Positions 23,601 to 30,793 of a DNA stretch of 33,257 nt are shown here, piece by piece; within the stretch, counting starts at the first letter, position 1, and each line of letters begins with the position of its first letter. Under the pieces are notes generated by a model. The model searched no databases and was not told the origin of the DNA. It saw nothing but the letters and a program-made list of their open reading frames with translations. Source of the DNA: Bacteroidota bacterium (GTDB lineage: Bacteria; Bacteroidota; Bacteroidia; Bacteroidales; F082); assembly GCA_024279935.1 (NCBI GenBank), contig JAJRQZ010000027.1, forward strand, positions 1 through 33,257, given 5' to 3'. The position numbers and the translations under genes are program-made.

Positions 23601-24297
23601 TATTGGCTTTGTATTTATTTGGTGTTTTCTCGCCGTTCATCCTGGAAACGGCATAAGACTGAAGCCTGTGAAGATCATCGGGATGGACCATAAACCATAT
23701 ATCCCTGCCTATTAATTCATCGTCGGAATACCCGCTAAGTTCGCAAAGCCTGTTGTTTACGAAGGCGAAACCGCTTTTTTTGTAAATGTATATAGCATCA
23801 TGACTGTTGTCAACAATGGTTTTGTAATGTGCTTGGTGGGTTTTTATCGTCTTAATGGCATCTACTTCTGGGTTGATATTGTTTGAAAACACAAGGATAC
23901 CGGTTGTTTTGCCCTCTTCCGTTACCATAGATGTCGTGCATTCGAGATGGATCAGATGGTTTTTTAGGTTTTTAAACGAAACCCTCGTTTTTGTTTCTTT
24001 GGAATATGTCGCCTTTTCGAATAATTCTTTTAATTGATTTTTGCTCTTGTCGTACTCAATCGGGATATCAAGAAAGTGCTTATTAATTATTTCATCGCGT
24101 TTGCCACCAAAAAAATGTAGTGCCGCAATATTTATTTCCCGTGTAATACCATACAAATCAACAAAAACTATTCCTACCGGTGAGTTGTCGGTAATTGTTT
24201 TATATAATTCGTTTTTTCTTCTTAACTCTTTGAGTTCTTCAAGTATCTCACTTGAAATATCCGTATTAGTAGTATGTTTTTTAGTGTTGTCAGCCAT
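20632..24297 (-). CDS. Multi-PAS/GAF hybrid sensor histidine kinase
   Basis: A 1221-residue cytoplasmic hybrid kinase with no signal peptide or membrane helix. It has five PAS domains in series (about 32-140, 158-270, 282-395, 405-520, 533-650), each opening with the motif FKxIxDNSPxGI or a variant, a GAF-like domain (about 665-810), a coiled coil, HisKA with H862 (LSNMSHEIRTPMNGIIGFS), HATPase (about 970-1080: NLLGNAIKFT, RDTGIGISNEDK, FGGTGLGLSI) and a C-terminal receiver (1105-1221) with D1156 (LMDIRMPGISG) and a Lys in SKPINID. Stacked cytoplasmic PAS domains suggest sensing of redox state or an internal small molecule. It is followed after 10 bp by a receiver-first kinase, a possible partner. 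No DNA-binding output is encoded nearby. Confidence 0.93.
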   Translation of the reverse strand: MADNTKKHTTNTDISSEILEELKELRRKNELYKTITDNSPVGIVFVDLYGITREINIAALHFFGGKRDEIINKHFLDIPIEYDKSKNQLKELFEKATYSKETKTRVSFKNLKNHLIHLECTTSMVTEEGKTTGILVFSNNINPEVDAIKTIKTHQAHYKTIVDNSHDAIYIYKKSGFAFVNNRLCELSGYSDDELIGRDIWFMVHPDDLHRLQSYAVSRMNGEKTPNKYKANIVCKDGEIKYCSFTVSETMFEGEYAVVGQVRDISVESRIQKTTAESNRKFKSIFDNSPLGIMYYDSNGIIIDCNFLFVSIIGSSKEKLIGFNLLTQIKDEELKKQIIKTLKGEVGYYEGNYKSITANKTTPVRILFKGIEDEHNNIYAGICLVEDISESYKQKNELLKSQKTFKNLYNNTLAAVYIQDLNGKFIDVNKGAIKMYGYKKEEIIGKTPEFLADRSQYDEQKFKAVFAKAIKGKPVTTEFWGKRKNGEVFPKIIKLTKGEYFGKEAVIVFAIEITKRKKAEQKLQESEENFRIIAETANDLIAVVSFVGNPVFTYLSPSHFQVLGYKPIDLLGIPAFDMVHPDDRALLRNLIDKYIDVDTNKSKIVLQQIVFRVKNKSGKWRTVESNISLSKNKIILISRDITQRIIQEQKVSSDLWVHESLDEAETALRSSIHLEKAIVELLKIINKRIQSSGTFLARIDDDFKSCEIKYENNIGDSCLLLNNTFGIKNFDLSNIIHEKKPIPIYSLNGKQITKPEDSTDFYSALCVVIRPTQGNPWLFVVCNKATNRIWNEYEIKLLAEIGNRLTDNINIMQSLSSLEKSRKEIEKNSEMLKQTNAELKNALKKAEEADKLKSLFLSNMSHEIRTPMNGIIGFSDLMTKPYSTDKDRITYAEIISKSGRMLLRLINDIVDISKIESKQVDLFLKDCNLNEIIYGLYDQHNFKSKTGLAENVTLKYYTDLDDNYSIKTDELRLKQIITNLLGNAIKFTKKGEIEFGYKRINEKLLEFFVRDTGIGISNEDKKYIFERFGQASSTNKAIFGGTGLGLSISKGLVEMFGGNIWMESIYKKGSAFYFTLPLKTKLQMKTYRNNDSMQEIMSMPNWEKYNFLVVDDNKPAQQLFKAMLKPTRSNLKFASNAKAAIQTIKDHENIDMVLMDIRMPGISGLEATKILKKLKPGIPVIAQTAYALAGDREKALEAGCDDYISKPINIDELLKVIDIHI

Positions 24298-24560
24298 TAA
24301 TTTAAGAAGTATAACCCAAGTGTATTTTAATGTAATCCTTCTTGAGTTTTAAGTAACCCCAAATGTAGTAAAAATTTTCTTTATAGCAATTTGGTCTCGC
24401 GATGTTTGTTTTCAACACAGGGGTTATAAGGTAATCGGGGTTTGTGGTGAAGCCCGGTACAGCATATAAGAACATGGGCTGAAACAGTTGTTTGCAGATT
24501 GTGATATACAGGATTAAACTTTTAATTTTGAAAGTCAAAATAATTCAGCGCATTTTGGGC

Positions 24561-27233
24561 TTAGCCTTTTCTTGTTGAGTTAAAGTCTGTTAGGCATTCC
24601 TGCATTATAGTGGAGCCCTCTTCGTGGCAGGTGAGGCAAAGCCCTACCCTGAGTATCTTTTTCTGTTCTTCCACGCTTAGCGGGAATAAATTTGAACGAG
24701 TCGCGAATTTATTTTTTTTGGCCTCGCTTAAAAAGCCTATCCAAGCATCCTCAGGCAAACCGTCGTTTATGTTGCTCTCGTATTTTGGCTCGAAAACCAG
24801 TTTTTTGTTCTCGATATGAAACGCTCCCTGACCGTATCCCAAAGCAACAGGGTTATAATGGCAAGATTTACAACCTCTTCCTTTCTTTGATGTTGTGTGT
24901 GGGGCTGCCGGGGCAAACAAGCGTTGAAATATTACGGAATCGCGGGATTGTTTTGTGTAACTGCCGATGTCAATTGTTAAAACCATGCCCGGGACAACAG
25001 GTATTATCTCTTGCTTTCCTTCTGTTTCCCTCATGCCGAGTGCCGGAGCATGGGCATTGAAAACACCGATATATTCAACCCATGAACCTTGTTTCTTGAG
25101 GTTTTTCTGCATATCGAAGCCCGCTTCGCCTTCATCGTATTTGTTGTGGCATCCAATACAACTGGGAGCCCAGGCAGAATGGCATGCCGAACAGCTAACT
25201 TTATCGTGGGCGTTTCCTTTTATACATGTTTCCCCGGGTTTTTTAAGAATAAATTTCTTTTTGTTGTTTTTTGTATAGAAGAAGGCAGTATCATTTTTTA
25301 GCTCGGTATTTATCAACGGTATATTTCTTTTGGCAGTTGCGAGAAAAGTTTTGCCTTTATTGCTGCCGAAGCGCATAAAAGCAATTTTTGCCGATTCCTC
25401 ATCAAGCATATCTGCTTCAACGGTATTTGCTTTGCCGGTAAAATGACAATCGCCGCAGTTTATAGTTCTTTGGTTTTCCTGATGGGCATGAATATCACCG
25501 TTACCCATCAATTCGTAGGAATTATGACAATCTATGCAGGATACCCCCAATTTATGATGAACATCGGCCTGCTGGAACTTGAAAACCCTGCTGCCTTCAA
25601 CTAATCTATAACTCTTCCCGGCAGTCATCTCTTCGGCATTTAGAGTTGTTTCGTGCCAACCTTCGTAATTGGTCGATATCCGGCCCGAGCGGCTATGGCA
25701 TCCAAAGCAATGCTGGTTGCTAACCTTTATGCTTATGGAAGGATGATATCTTAAATAGCTGCTGTCGGATTTATTGAAATTATGGGCATATAATGCCGTG
25801 GCCGAAAGCTCGTCATAATTTAAATGGCAGGCCAAACAACCGCCACCGCGGCTTTTTTCGTTTATCGGGCCGGTTTCGGTCTTGTCGTTGTCAAGATGAC
25901 AAACAACGCATAAGTTCTTTAAATGTTCGTCGGCGGGGCTGTTGCCCAAATTATCGACGGAGCTTAGCACGTCAGGACTGTGGTTCTCGTTAAAAACATA
26001 ACGGTCCACGCTTATCATCCCGCTAAGGTTTGACATTAAGCTCGATTTCTTGCGACTGTTTATTCCGGGATGGCAGTCTGTTGTTCCGCAAGTCCGGTCC
26101 GAATTCGAGAAGTTGCCCGGAATAAGTTCCATGCCGGCATGGGCTACTTTTTTGTTCAATGAATACGGATTGCCGCCGTGGCAGGGGAAACAACCCAGTG
26201 CTTGTGGTTTGTGCGATGTTGTAAGCCCTTGCATATCAGCATGACAGGTCAAGCAGCCCTCTTTTTTTTGTTCCTTGTTAATATTATCTACATTGATATT
26301 TTCATCATTGAAATCAACCGGCCAACTTCTAAAGGACGATAAAACGGAATATGAATACCCACTTTCCCATGGCCATGTCCATTTCCAGTTCTCTCCCCTG
26401 AAAAACATCCCGTTAAGGGTGAGGACAAAATATGCTATACTAAAGAACAATAAGCTTCTCTTGACCATAAAACTTAGTTTTTCCCCGCCAAAGGGATAAA
26501 TATAAATAAGGATGACAAACAAGGCTATCAGCAGTAGTGAAATAGAAGTGGAACTCAACCAATGCAATATTTCCTGGAAACCGACAAAATACCAGGGGCC
26601 TTTTACGCTGGGATTGATTCCGTCGTGGAGAGGTGCTGTAAAAAAATATGAAATTACGACAACAGTTATCATCGTAAATATAAAGCTGGACATTATCGGC
26701 CATGTTTTCCTTGAATGCTCGAAACTTATTATGGCTATGAAAATACTTAGCGTTGCAATATGGTGAATATAAACAACTTGCAAGTCGCCTTCTTTCCCTA
26801 AAAACGATCTTGATAATAAATATCCAGTAAAGGGAACTTCATTTGTGAGCGTTTCCAGTATCCTGAACGCCTGGAGGCTGTCGGCGTCGGCCTTTAGGAG
26901 GAAACCGGTGAGCATGGCCATGAAAATCATCAAGATCCCTAAACTGAGGCGGAGCCATATTCCGGCTTTGCTTATAAATTTTTCTTTTAGGGAAAAATAA
27001 TCCCATATATGAACCATGGTAAATACAAGAAATAACTGTGCGCTCCAAAAATGCACATTCCTTATAAATGAGGCATAGGGATTTAACAAGAGCATGGTTT
27101 TTACTGATTCGTAAGGTTTTCCCACATCGAACGGAATGGCGAGAAGAACACCAGAGAGAAGGCATATCAGCAAAAGTGCCAGCGATATCTGACCGTAGGT
27201 GTTTTTATCTAATATGGTTTTTATCTTTTTCAA
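24561..27233 (-). CDS. Cytochrome b fused to a dodecahaem cytochrome c domain
   Basis: A single 890-residue protein. The N-terminal part (about 1-280) is a b6/b-type quinol oxidoreductase: haem-b ligand pairs H61-x13-H75 and H158-x14-H173 (the x14 spacing is that of cytochrome b6), then a subunit-IV-like segment with PWYFVGFQEILHW (213-225), a variant of the Qo-site PEWY region. The remaining about 560 residues carry 12 covalent haem motifs: C327, C348, C382 (CGTTDCH, a CX4CH), C442, C466, C509, C566, C593, C681, C692, C788 and C866; all others are CXXCH. It should sit in the inner membrane with the haem array in the periplasm, passing quinol electrons outward. It is 22 bp after the Rieske gene in the same operon. 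Most bc complexes use separate b and c subunits; this fusion replaces cytochrome c1. Confidence 0.93.
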   Translation of the reverse strand: MKKIKTILDKNTYGQISLALLLICLLSGVLLAIPFDVGKPYESVKTMLLLNPYASFIRNVHFWSAQLFLVFTMVHIWDYFSLKEKFISKAGIWLRLSLGILMIFMAMLTGFLLKADADSLQAFRILETLTNEVPFTGYLLSRSFLGKEGDLQVVYIHHIATLSIFIAIISFEHSRKTWPIMSSFIFTMITVVVISYFFTAPLHDGINPSVKGPWYFVGFQEILHWLSSTSISLLLIALFVILIYIYPFGGEKLSFMVKRSLLFFSIAYFVLTLNGMFFRGENWKWTWPWESGYSYSVLSSFRSWPVDFNDENINVDNINKEQKKEGCLTCHADMQGLTTSHKPQALGCFPCHGGNPYSLNKKVAHAGMELIPGNFSNSDRTCGTTDCHPGINSRKKSSLMSNLSGMISVDRYVFNENHSPDVLSSVDNLGNSPADEHLKNLCVVCHLDNDKTETGPINEKSRGGGCLACHLNYDELSATALYAHNFNKSDSSYLRYHPSISIKVSNQHCFGCHSRSGRISTNYEGWHETTLNAEEMTAGKSYRLVEGSRVFKFQQADVHHKLGVSCIDCHNSYELMGNGDIHAHQENQRTINCGDCHFTGKANTVEADMLDEESAKIAFMRFGSNKGKTFLATAKRNIPLINTELKNDTAFFYTKNNKKKFILKKPGETCIKGNAHDKVSCSACHSAWAPSCIGCHNKYDEGEAGFDMQKNLKKQGSWVEYIGVFNAHAPALGMRETEGKQEIIPVVPGMVLTIDIGSYTKQSRDSVIFQRLFAPAAPHTTSKKGRGCKSCHYNPVALGYGQGAFHIENKKLVFEPKYESNINDGLPEDAWIGFLSEAKKNKFATRSNLFPLSVEEQKKILRVGLCLTCHEEGSTIMQECLTDFNSTRKG

Positions 27234-27255
27234 TATATTCCCTGAATGTCGTAAA

Positions 27256-27657
27256 TCAGCTGATGATGCTTATTGTTTTATTCTCTTTGTCGATAATGAA
27301 TTCTTTTGTTGCCAGAGGACTAACTGCCGGGCCTTTTGTGGCATTGCCGTCGAAATCGTAGCTTGAGCCGTGGCAAGGGCATATAAGTTGGTCGTTCATG
27401 GCCTCGTTTATCCGGCAGCCTAAATGAGTGCAGCGCGATGACAAGACTTTAATATTGCCTTTACTCCTTATTATTATAAAGTTCTCGGCAAAACTGATTT
27501 TTTTGTTTAGGTCGAGTGGAAAAACAAATGTAGCTGCTTTATTAATTTGTTTATGCCTGATAAGCATTTTATCCCAAAGGCCGAAAAAAGCGAGCGCTAC
27601 AACTGCTAAGGCAGACTTCATGAAAAATCGTCGGTTATGTTCTTTATGGCTGAGCAA
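27256..27657 (-). CDS. Rieske [2Fe-2S] protein, twin-arginine exported
   Basis: A 133-residue Rieske iron-sulfur subunit. The N-terminus NRRFFMKSALAVVALAFFG has a twin-arginine motif (R9-R10) and a hydrophobic anchor, as expected for Tat export of a folded cluster. The cluster motifs are C76-T-H78-L-G-C81 and C93-P-C95-H96-G-S, with C81 and C95 forming the usual disulfide, and GPAVSPLATKEF follows. The start is TTG at 27657; the later ATG would remove the twin-arginine motif and is rejected. With the downstream cytochrome b-multihaem protein it forms a Rieske/cytochrome b complex that oxidises quinol. The upstream Crp/Fnr gene ends 41 bp away and may be in the same operon. Confidence 0.93.
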   Translation of the reverse strand: MLSHKEHNRRFFMKSALAVVALAFFGLWDKMLIRHKQINKAATFVFPLDLNKKISFAENFIIIRSKGNIKVLSSRCTHLGCRINEAMNDQLICPCHGSSYDFDGNATKGPAVSPLATKEFIIDKENKTISIIS

Positions 27658-27698
27658 AGTGATATTTTAATGCTAAAATAATAATTAAAGGAATCAAA

Positions 27699-28394
27699 TT
27701 ACCCGTAAATACTTATTTTGTCGAGGGATTCAGGTTGGTTTATGATAATATGTTTGCCCCGGGTTTCTATTATCCCTTCATCTTTGAAATCTTTTAAGAT
27801 ACGGAGCACGCTTTCCACCGACAAACCTACCAGGTCGGCCAAATCGCTGCGCGACAATGGCAAACAAAACTTTGTTGACTTAAAAACCCTGTTCGACAGG
27901 CACATTAAGAGATCGGCTACCAATCCGTTTGACTGTTTGCGCGTTAAGCTATAAAAACGGCTATAAACCTGTGCGGCATTTTCGTTTTGAATGCTTATTA
28001 TGTTGGAAGCGAATCTGGGATTGCTCCGAATCAGTGATTTAAAGAATTCCTTGTCGATTAAGCCGGCCTCCGAGTCAACATAAGTCGATGCCGAGTATAT
28101 AAATTTATTGTTGCCTTCAAAAATGGAAGATAATCCGATAAACCTTTTTTCGGGGGTGATCTTCAGGATCAGGTCTTTGCTTCCGCCGCTTAAATAAATC
28201 TTGGCCAAGCCTGTTCTTAAATAAATGATATGAGATGCGAACGAACCTTGTTTCGCCACAATCTCCCCCTTTTTAAACTCGATGTTAATAGTATTCTTTT
28301 TTAAGAGATCGCTCTCATAATCAGTTAGTTCCTTAAAACAATCAGAATGTTCGCTCTCAACTATACAACTTCCCGGTGGCAATGATTCTGACAT
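27699..28394 (-). CDS. Crp/Fnr-family transcriptional regulator (paralogue 1)
   Basis: A 231-residue regulator with an N-terminal cyclic-nucleotide-binding-type beta barrel (about 20-135; KKGEIVAKQGSFASHIIYLRTGLAKIYL) and a C-terminal winged helix (about 150-220; LPLSRSDLADLVGLSVESVLRILKDF). Cysteines at 10, 19 and 165 are shared at identical positions with the second regulator (32048-32743); this one adds C177. Such Cys could bind a cluster or sense redox, as in FNR, but their pattern is not the FNR one. It lies upstream of the Rieske-cytochrome operon on the same strand and is divergent from the rhodanese-porin genes, so these are its likely targets. The -7 element TATCTTTG is at 28417-28424. 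Confidence 0.9.
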   Translation of the reverse strand: MSESLPPGSCIVESEHSDCFKELTDYESDLLKKNTINIEFKKGEIVAKQGSFASHIIYLRTGLAKIYLSGGSKDLILKITPEKRFIGLSSIFEGNNKFIYSASTYVDSEAGLIDKEFFKSLIRSNPRFASNIISIQNENAAQVYSRFYSLTRKQSNGLVADLLMCLSNRVFKSTKFCLPLSRSDLADLVGLSVESVLRILKDFKDEGIIETRGKHIIINQPESLDKISIYG

Positions 28395-28416
28395 AATAGT
28401 AACATATTTACCTCAA

Positions 28417-28424
28417 CAAAGATA
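28417..28424 (-). promoter_or_regulatory. -7 element of the first Crp/Fnr gene
   Basis: The minus strand reads TATCTTTG (TAnnTTTG), 22 bases before the start codon. The normal -33 TTG is absent; in its place lies an AT-rich 14-bp palindrome (ATTTAATATTAAAT, 28426-28439). This suggests an activated or weak promoter. Confidence 0.5.
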
Positions 28425-28470
28425 GATTTAATATTAAATTAATACGGGATCGTCATGAAAATTTATGCCA

Positions 28471-28500
28471 TATTACAATTTTTATCCTAGTTTATTACAA
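28471..28500 (+). promoter_or_regulatory. Direct repeat TATTACAA, two helical turns apart
   Basis: TATTACAA occurs at 28471-28478 and again at 28493-28500, 22 bp start to start, upstream of the rhodanese -7 element at 28534. Spacing on one face of the helix is typical of activator sites, but the motif is AT-rich and short. Confidence 0.3.
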
Positions 28501-28533
28501 CTCTAAATAATGAATAAATGAAAGCAGCCGACA

Positions 28534-28541
28534 TATATTTG
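28534..28541 (+). promoter_or_regulatory. -7 element of the rhodanese lipoprotein gene
   Basis: TATATTTG (TAnnTTTG) lies 52 bases before the ATG at 28594, giving a leader of roughly 45 nt. No -33 TTG at normal spacing is visible, so activation is likely to be needed. It overlaps the inverted repeat at 28539-28556. Confidence 0.5.
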
Positions 28542-28556
28542 TTATCAAATTAACAA
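28539..28556. promoter_or_regulatory. Inverted repeat TTGTTA-N6-TAACAA, candidate regulator site
   Basis: A perfect 18-bp inverted repeat of the dyad size bound by Crp/Fnr proteins. It overlaps the end of the -7 element and the expected transcription start of the rhodanese gene. A related GTTA-N6-TAAC site overlaps the promoter of the octahaem gene (32884-32897). Confidence 0.45.
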
Positions 28557-28593
28557 TTGAAAATCATTATCATTAATCATTTAAATTATCAGT

Positions 28594-29583
28594 ATGAAAA
28601 AGTTTATCAGTTATTTTATGTTAGCGGTTATTTTGCCGGCTTTTGTTATTACGGGATGCAAGGATAAAACAGATCCGGCACCTGCTGAAAAAGGGGGTTT
28701 TGAAACATTGGCAAACTATATGACAGCGAACGGCATGGATCTTCCGGCACTGCTCGACGGATGGGTAATAGCACCTATAATGAAGGCCGATGGCGGAATC
28801 GTGGAAGCCGATTACAGTATTCCTGATTACAATGTTCTCGATATCAGGAGCGAGGCCGATTTCAATGCCGGGCATATCAAAGGTGCGATCAATGTTCCTT
28901 TAACGGATATTGTTGCCAAAGCAAAAGAACTTGGGGCCGACAAGCCGTATTTGGTTGTTTGCAAAACAGGCCAAACAGCGGGACGCGGGACTATGGCTCT
29001 TCGTCTTTCGGGTTTTTCGGCCAAGGTCATGAAATTTGGAATGTCTTATTGGAACGCTCAGTTTGATGCATGGACACCGAATATTGGCGACAACGCCCTT
29101 GATAGCCCCAACTGGGTTAGCGACGCCAGTGCTACTATGCCAATAAACGATTTTCCGGGATGGGAGACAACATCTACCGACGGGGCAGAAATTTTAGCGG
29201 CAAATGTCGATGCCATGCTTGCCGCCGATGGTTGGGGAGTGGCCTCCGATGGTATTCTTGCCGACCCTGCGGCTTATAAGATTTATAATTTCTGGACTTC
29301 TGATGATTATACTGCTTTCGGCCATTTCTCAGGAGCTTACCAGTTTAAGCCAATAAGCCTCGAAAATGATTTGGTTGCCGCATTGCCAAATAGTGGCGAC
29401 TGCTATATTTATTGCTTTACTGGTCAAACGTCTTCTTATATAACAGCCTGGCTACAAGTATTGGGATATGATGCCAAAAGTATTTTGTTTGGTGTTAACA
29501 AGCTGCAGCACACCGCATTGGATGCTGCCTCCAAACCGGTATGGCATCAATCATACGATTACGAATTTGTTACTGAAAACTAA
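28594..29583 (+). CDS. Two-domain rhodanese lipoprotein
   Basis: A 329-residue lipoprotein (lipobox I-T-G-C22) with two rhodanese domains. Domain 1 (about 70-160) has LDIRSEADFNAGHIKGAINVPL and the active loop VVC123KTGQTAGRGT; domain 2 (about 225-315) has IYNFWTSDDYTAFGHFSGAY and IYC274FTGQTSSYITAWLQVLGYD. Both keep the catalytic Cys and share a C-x-T-G-Q-T loop, unlike ordinary tandem rhodaneses where one domain is dead, so it can probably carry two persulfides. It should act in the envelope on sulfur species such as thiosulfate, polysulfide or tetrathionate products. It is divergent from the first Crp/Fnr gene and is followed by a strong terminator before the porin. Confidence 0.9.
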   Translation: MKKFISYFMLAVILPAFVITGCKDKTDPAPAEKGGFETLANYMTANGMDLPALLDGWVIAPIMKADGGIVEADYSIPDYNVLDIRSEADFNAGHIKGAINVPLTDIVAKAKELGADKPYLVVCKTGQTAGRGTMALRLSGFSAKVMKFGMSYWNAQFDAWTPNIGDNALDSPNWVSDASATMPINDFPGWETTSTDGAEILAANVDAMLAADGWGVASDGILADPAAYKIYNFWTSDDYTAFGHFSGAYQFKPISLENDLVAALPNSGDCYIYCFTGQTSSYITAWLQVLGYDAKSILFGVNKLQHTALDAASKPVWHQSYDYEFVTEN

Positions 29584-29597
29584 TTTTAATTGATTTT

Positions 29598-29635
29598 CCT
29601 GTCAACGGAGCTTCAATTCCGTTGACAGGTTTTTT
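29598..29635 (+). terminator. Rho-independent terminator after rhodanese lipoprotein
   Basis: CCTGTCAACGGA pairs perfectly with TCCGTTGACAGG (12-bp stem, 8-base loop) followed by six T's. It ends only 20 bp before the porin start, leaving no room for a normal promoter, so the porin must rely on read-through or on a promoter inside the rhodanese gene. Confidence 0.9.
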
Positions 29636-29655
29636 AATAATAAAAACCGCTTATC

Positions 29656-30774
29656 ATGAAGAAATTAGTTATTATTTTTTCTGTATTATTGGGCATTATC
29701 TCAATAAACAAGGTGTATTCGCAAGGTTGCGTGGAGGCTACTTCCGACGAAGGTGTTCAGGTTGTCGGGTATATACAACCTGAGTTCGATTATTATTTTT
29801 TTGGGAACGACACTAAAGGAAATGCAATTAAACCAAGCTCGTTTTATTTTAAACGGGCCAGAATAGGTGTCGTCGGCAACATACCTTACGATATTAGTTA
29901 TTATGTCATGGCTGAGTTAAGTCCTGTTGCGGGCGGGCCGCAATTGCTTGATGCCTATATTACCTATTCCCCTTTCGGCAAGTATGTTAAGTTTTCGATG
30001 GGACAGTATAAGTCACCTTTCAGCCTGGAGTTAAATACAGCTTGCTATGCCCTGCACACCATCAGGAGGTCAACAGTTGTAAATGAGATGGCTTCCCCTT
30101 TCAGGGAATTGGGCTTTATGCTCCTTGGTTCGTTCGGAAAGGAACGAGACATCATTGCCTATCGTTTTGCTGTTTTGAACGGAACCGGTATCAATAATGT
30201 GTTAAGTTCTACCCATTACGATGATAACCGGAATAAGGATATCGCGGGCCGCATAGTTGTTTCTCCGCTCGATTGGTTGAAAGTTGGTGCAAGTTATCGT
30301 CATGGCTTAGTTGAAAAAAAAGATGCCGACGGGGACTCGAAAAGCAAAACATCATGGGCTGTTGACTTATCATTGGAAAAGCATAAAGTACTAATTCAAG
30401 CGGAATATATTAGTGGCGATTATGTTGGTGATATTGCCGGCGGCGGGGGTTGTGGCGGTAAAAGTGCCGATGGGGCCTATCCTGAATATTCTAAAACCGG
30501 ATTTTGGGTCATGGGGCTTTATAAATTTGATTTCGGACTTCAACCAGTGGTGAAATTTGAAACTTATGATCCTGACGGCTCTGCCTATAAGTTTCTTGGG
30601 CTAACTCAAACAATAAGCCAGAGCACAATAACTTTTGGCATAAACTATTTTATTAACGACTGGACAAGGGTTCAATTAAACTATCTTTACAATTCAGAGG
30701 GGAAAAAAGCGAACGGGGATGTTGGCGAGTATGATAACGACGCGCTGATGTTCCAGGTCCAGGTTAAGTTTTAA
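29656..30774 (+). CDS. Outer-membrane porin (OprP/OprO-like, phosphate-selective type)
   Basis: A 372-residue beta-barrel porin. The signal peptide is cleaved near S22-Q23. The N-terminal barrel strands resemble the OprP/O family: GYIQPEFDYYFFG, SSFYFKRARIGVVGNIPYDISYYVMAELSP, LLDAYITYSPFGKYVKFSMGQYKSPFSLEL. It ends in LMFQVQVKF with a C-terminal Phe, the usual BAM signal. A Gly/Cys-rich loop (GDIAGGGGCGGKSADGAYPE) is unusual and contains a Cys. Members of this family transport anions; next to sulfurtransferases and multihaem cytochromes it may admit thiosulfate, tetrathionate or a similar oxyanion (inference). It is followed after 19 bp by the tandem rhodanese. Confidence 0.88.
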   Translation: MKKLVIIFSVLLGIISINKVYSQGCVEATSDEGVQVVGYIQPEFDYYFFGNDTKGNAIKPSSFYFKRARIGVVGNIPYDISYYVMAELSPVAGGPQLLDAYITYSPFGKYVKFSMGQYKSPFSLELNTACYALHTIRRSTVVNEMASPFRELGFMLLGSFGKERDIIAYRFAVLNGTGINNVLSSTHYDDNRNKDIAGRIVVSPLDWLKVGASYRHGLVEKKDADGDSKSKTSWAVDLSLEKHKVLIQAEYISGDYVGDIAGGGGCGGKSADGAYPEYSKTGFWVMGLYKFDFGLQPVVKFETYDPDGSAYKFLGLTQTISQSTITFGINYFINDWTRVQLNYLYNSEGKKANGDVGEYDNDALMFQVQVKF

Positions 30775-30793
30775 TTATTAAAGAAATAAAAAG

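Noticed and set aside
24302-24538. A 78-codon minus-strand ORF between the cytochrome and hybrid kinase genes
   Set aside because: It starts with TTG, has no recognisable domain and no supporting context; the composition looks like random AT-rich DNA. The 263-bp gap otherwise shows nothing clear.
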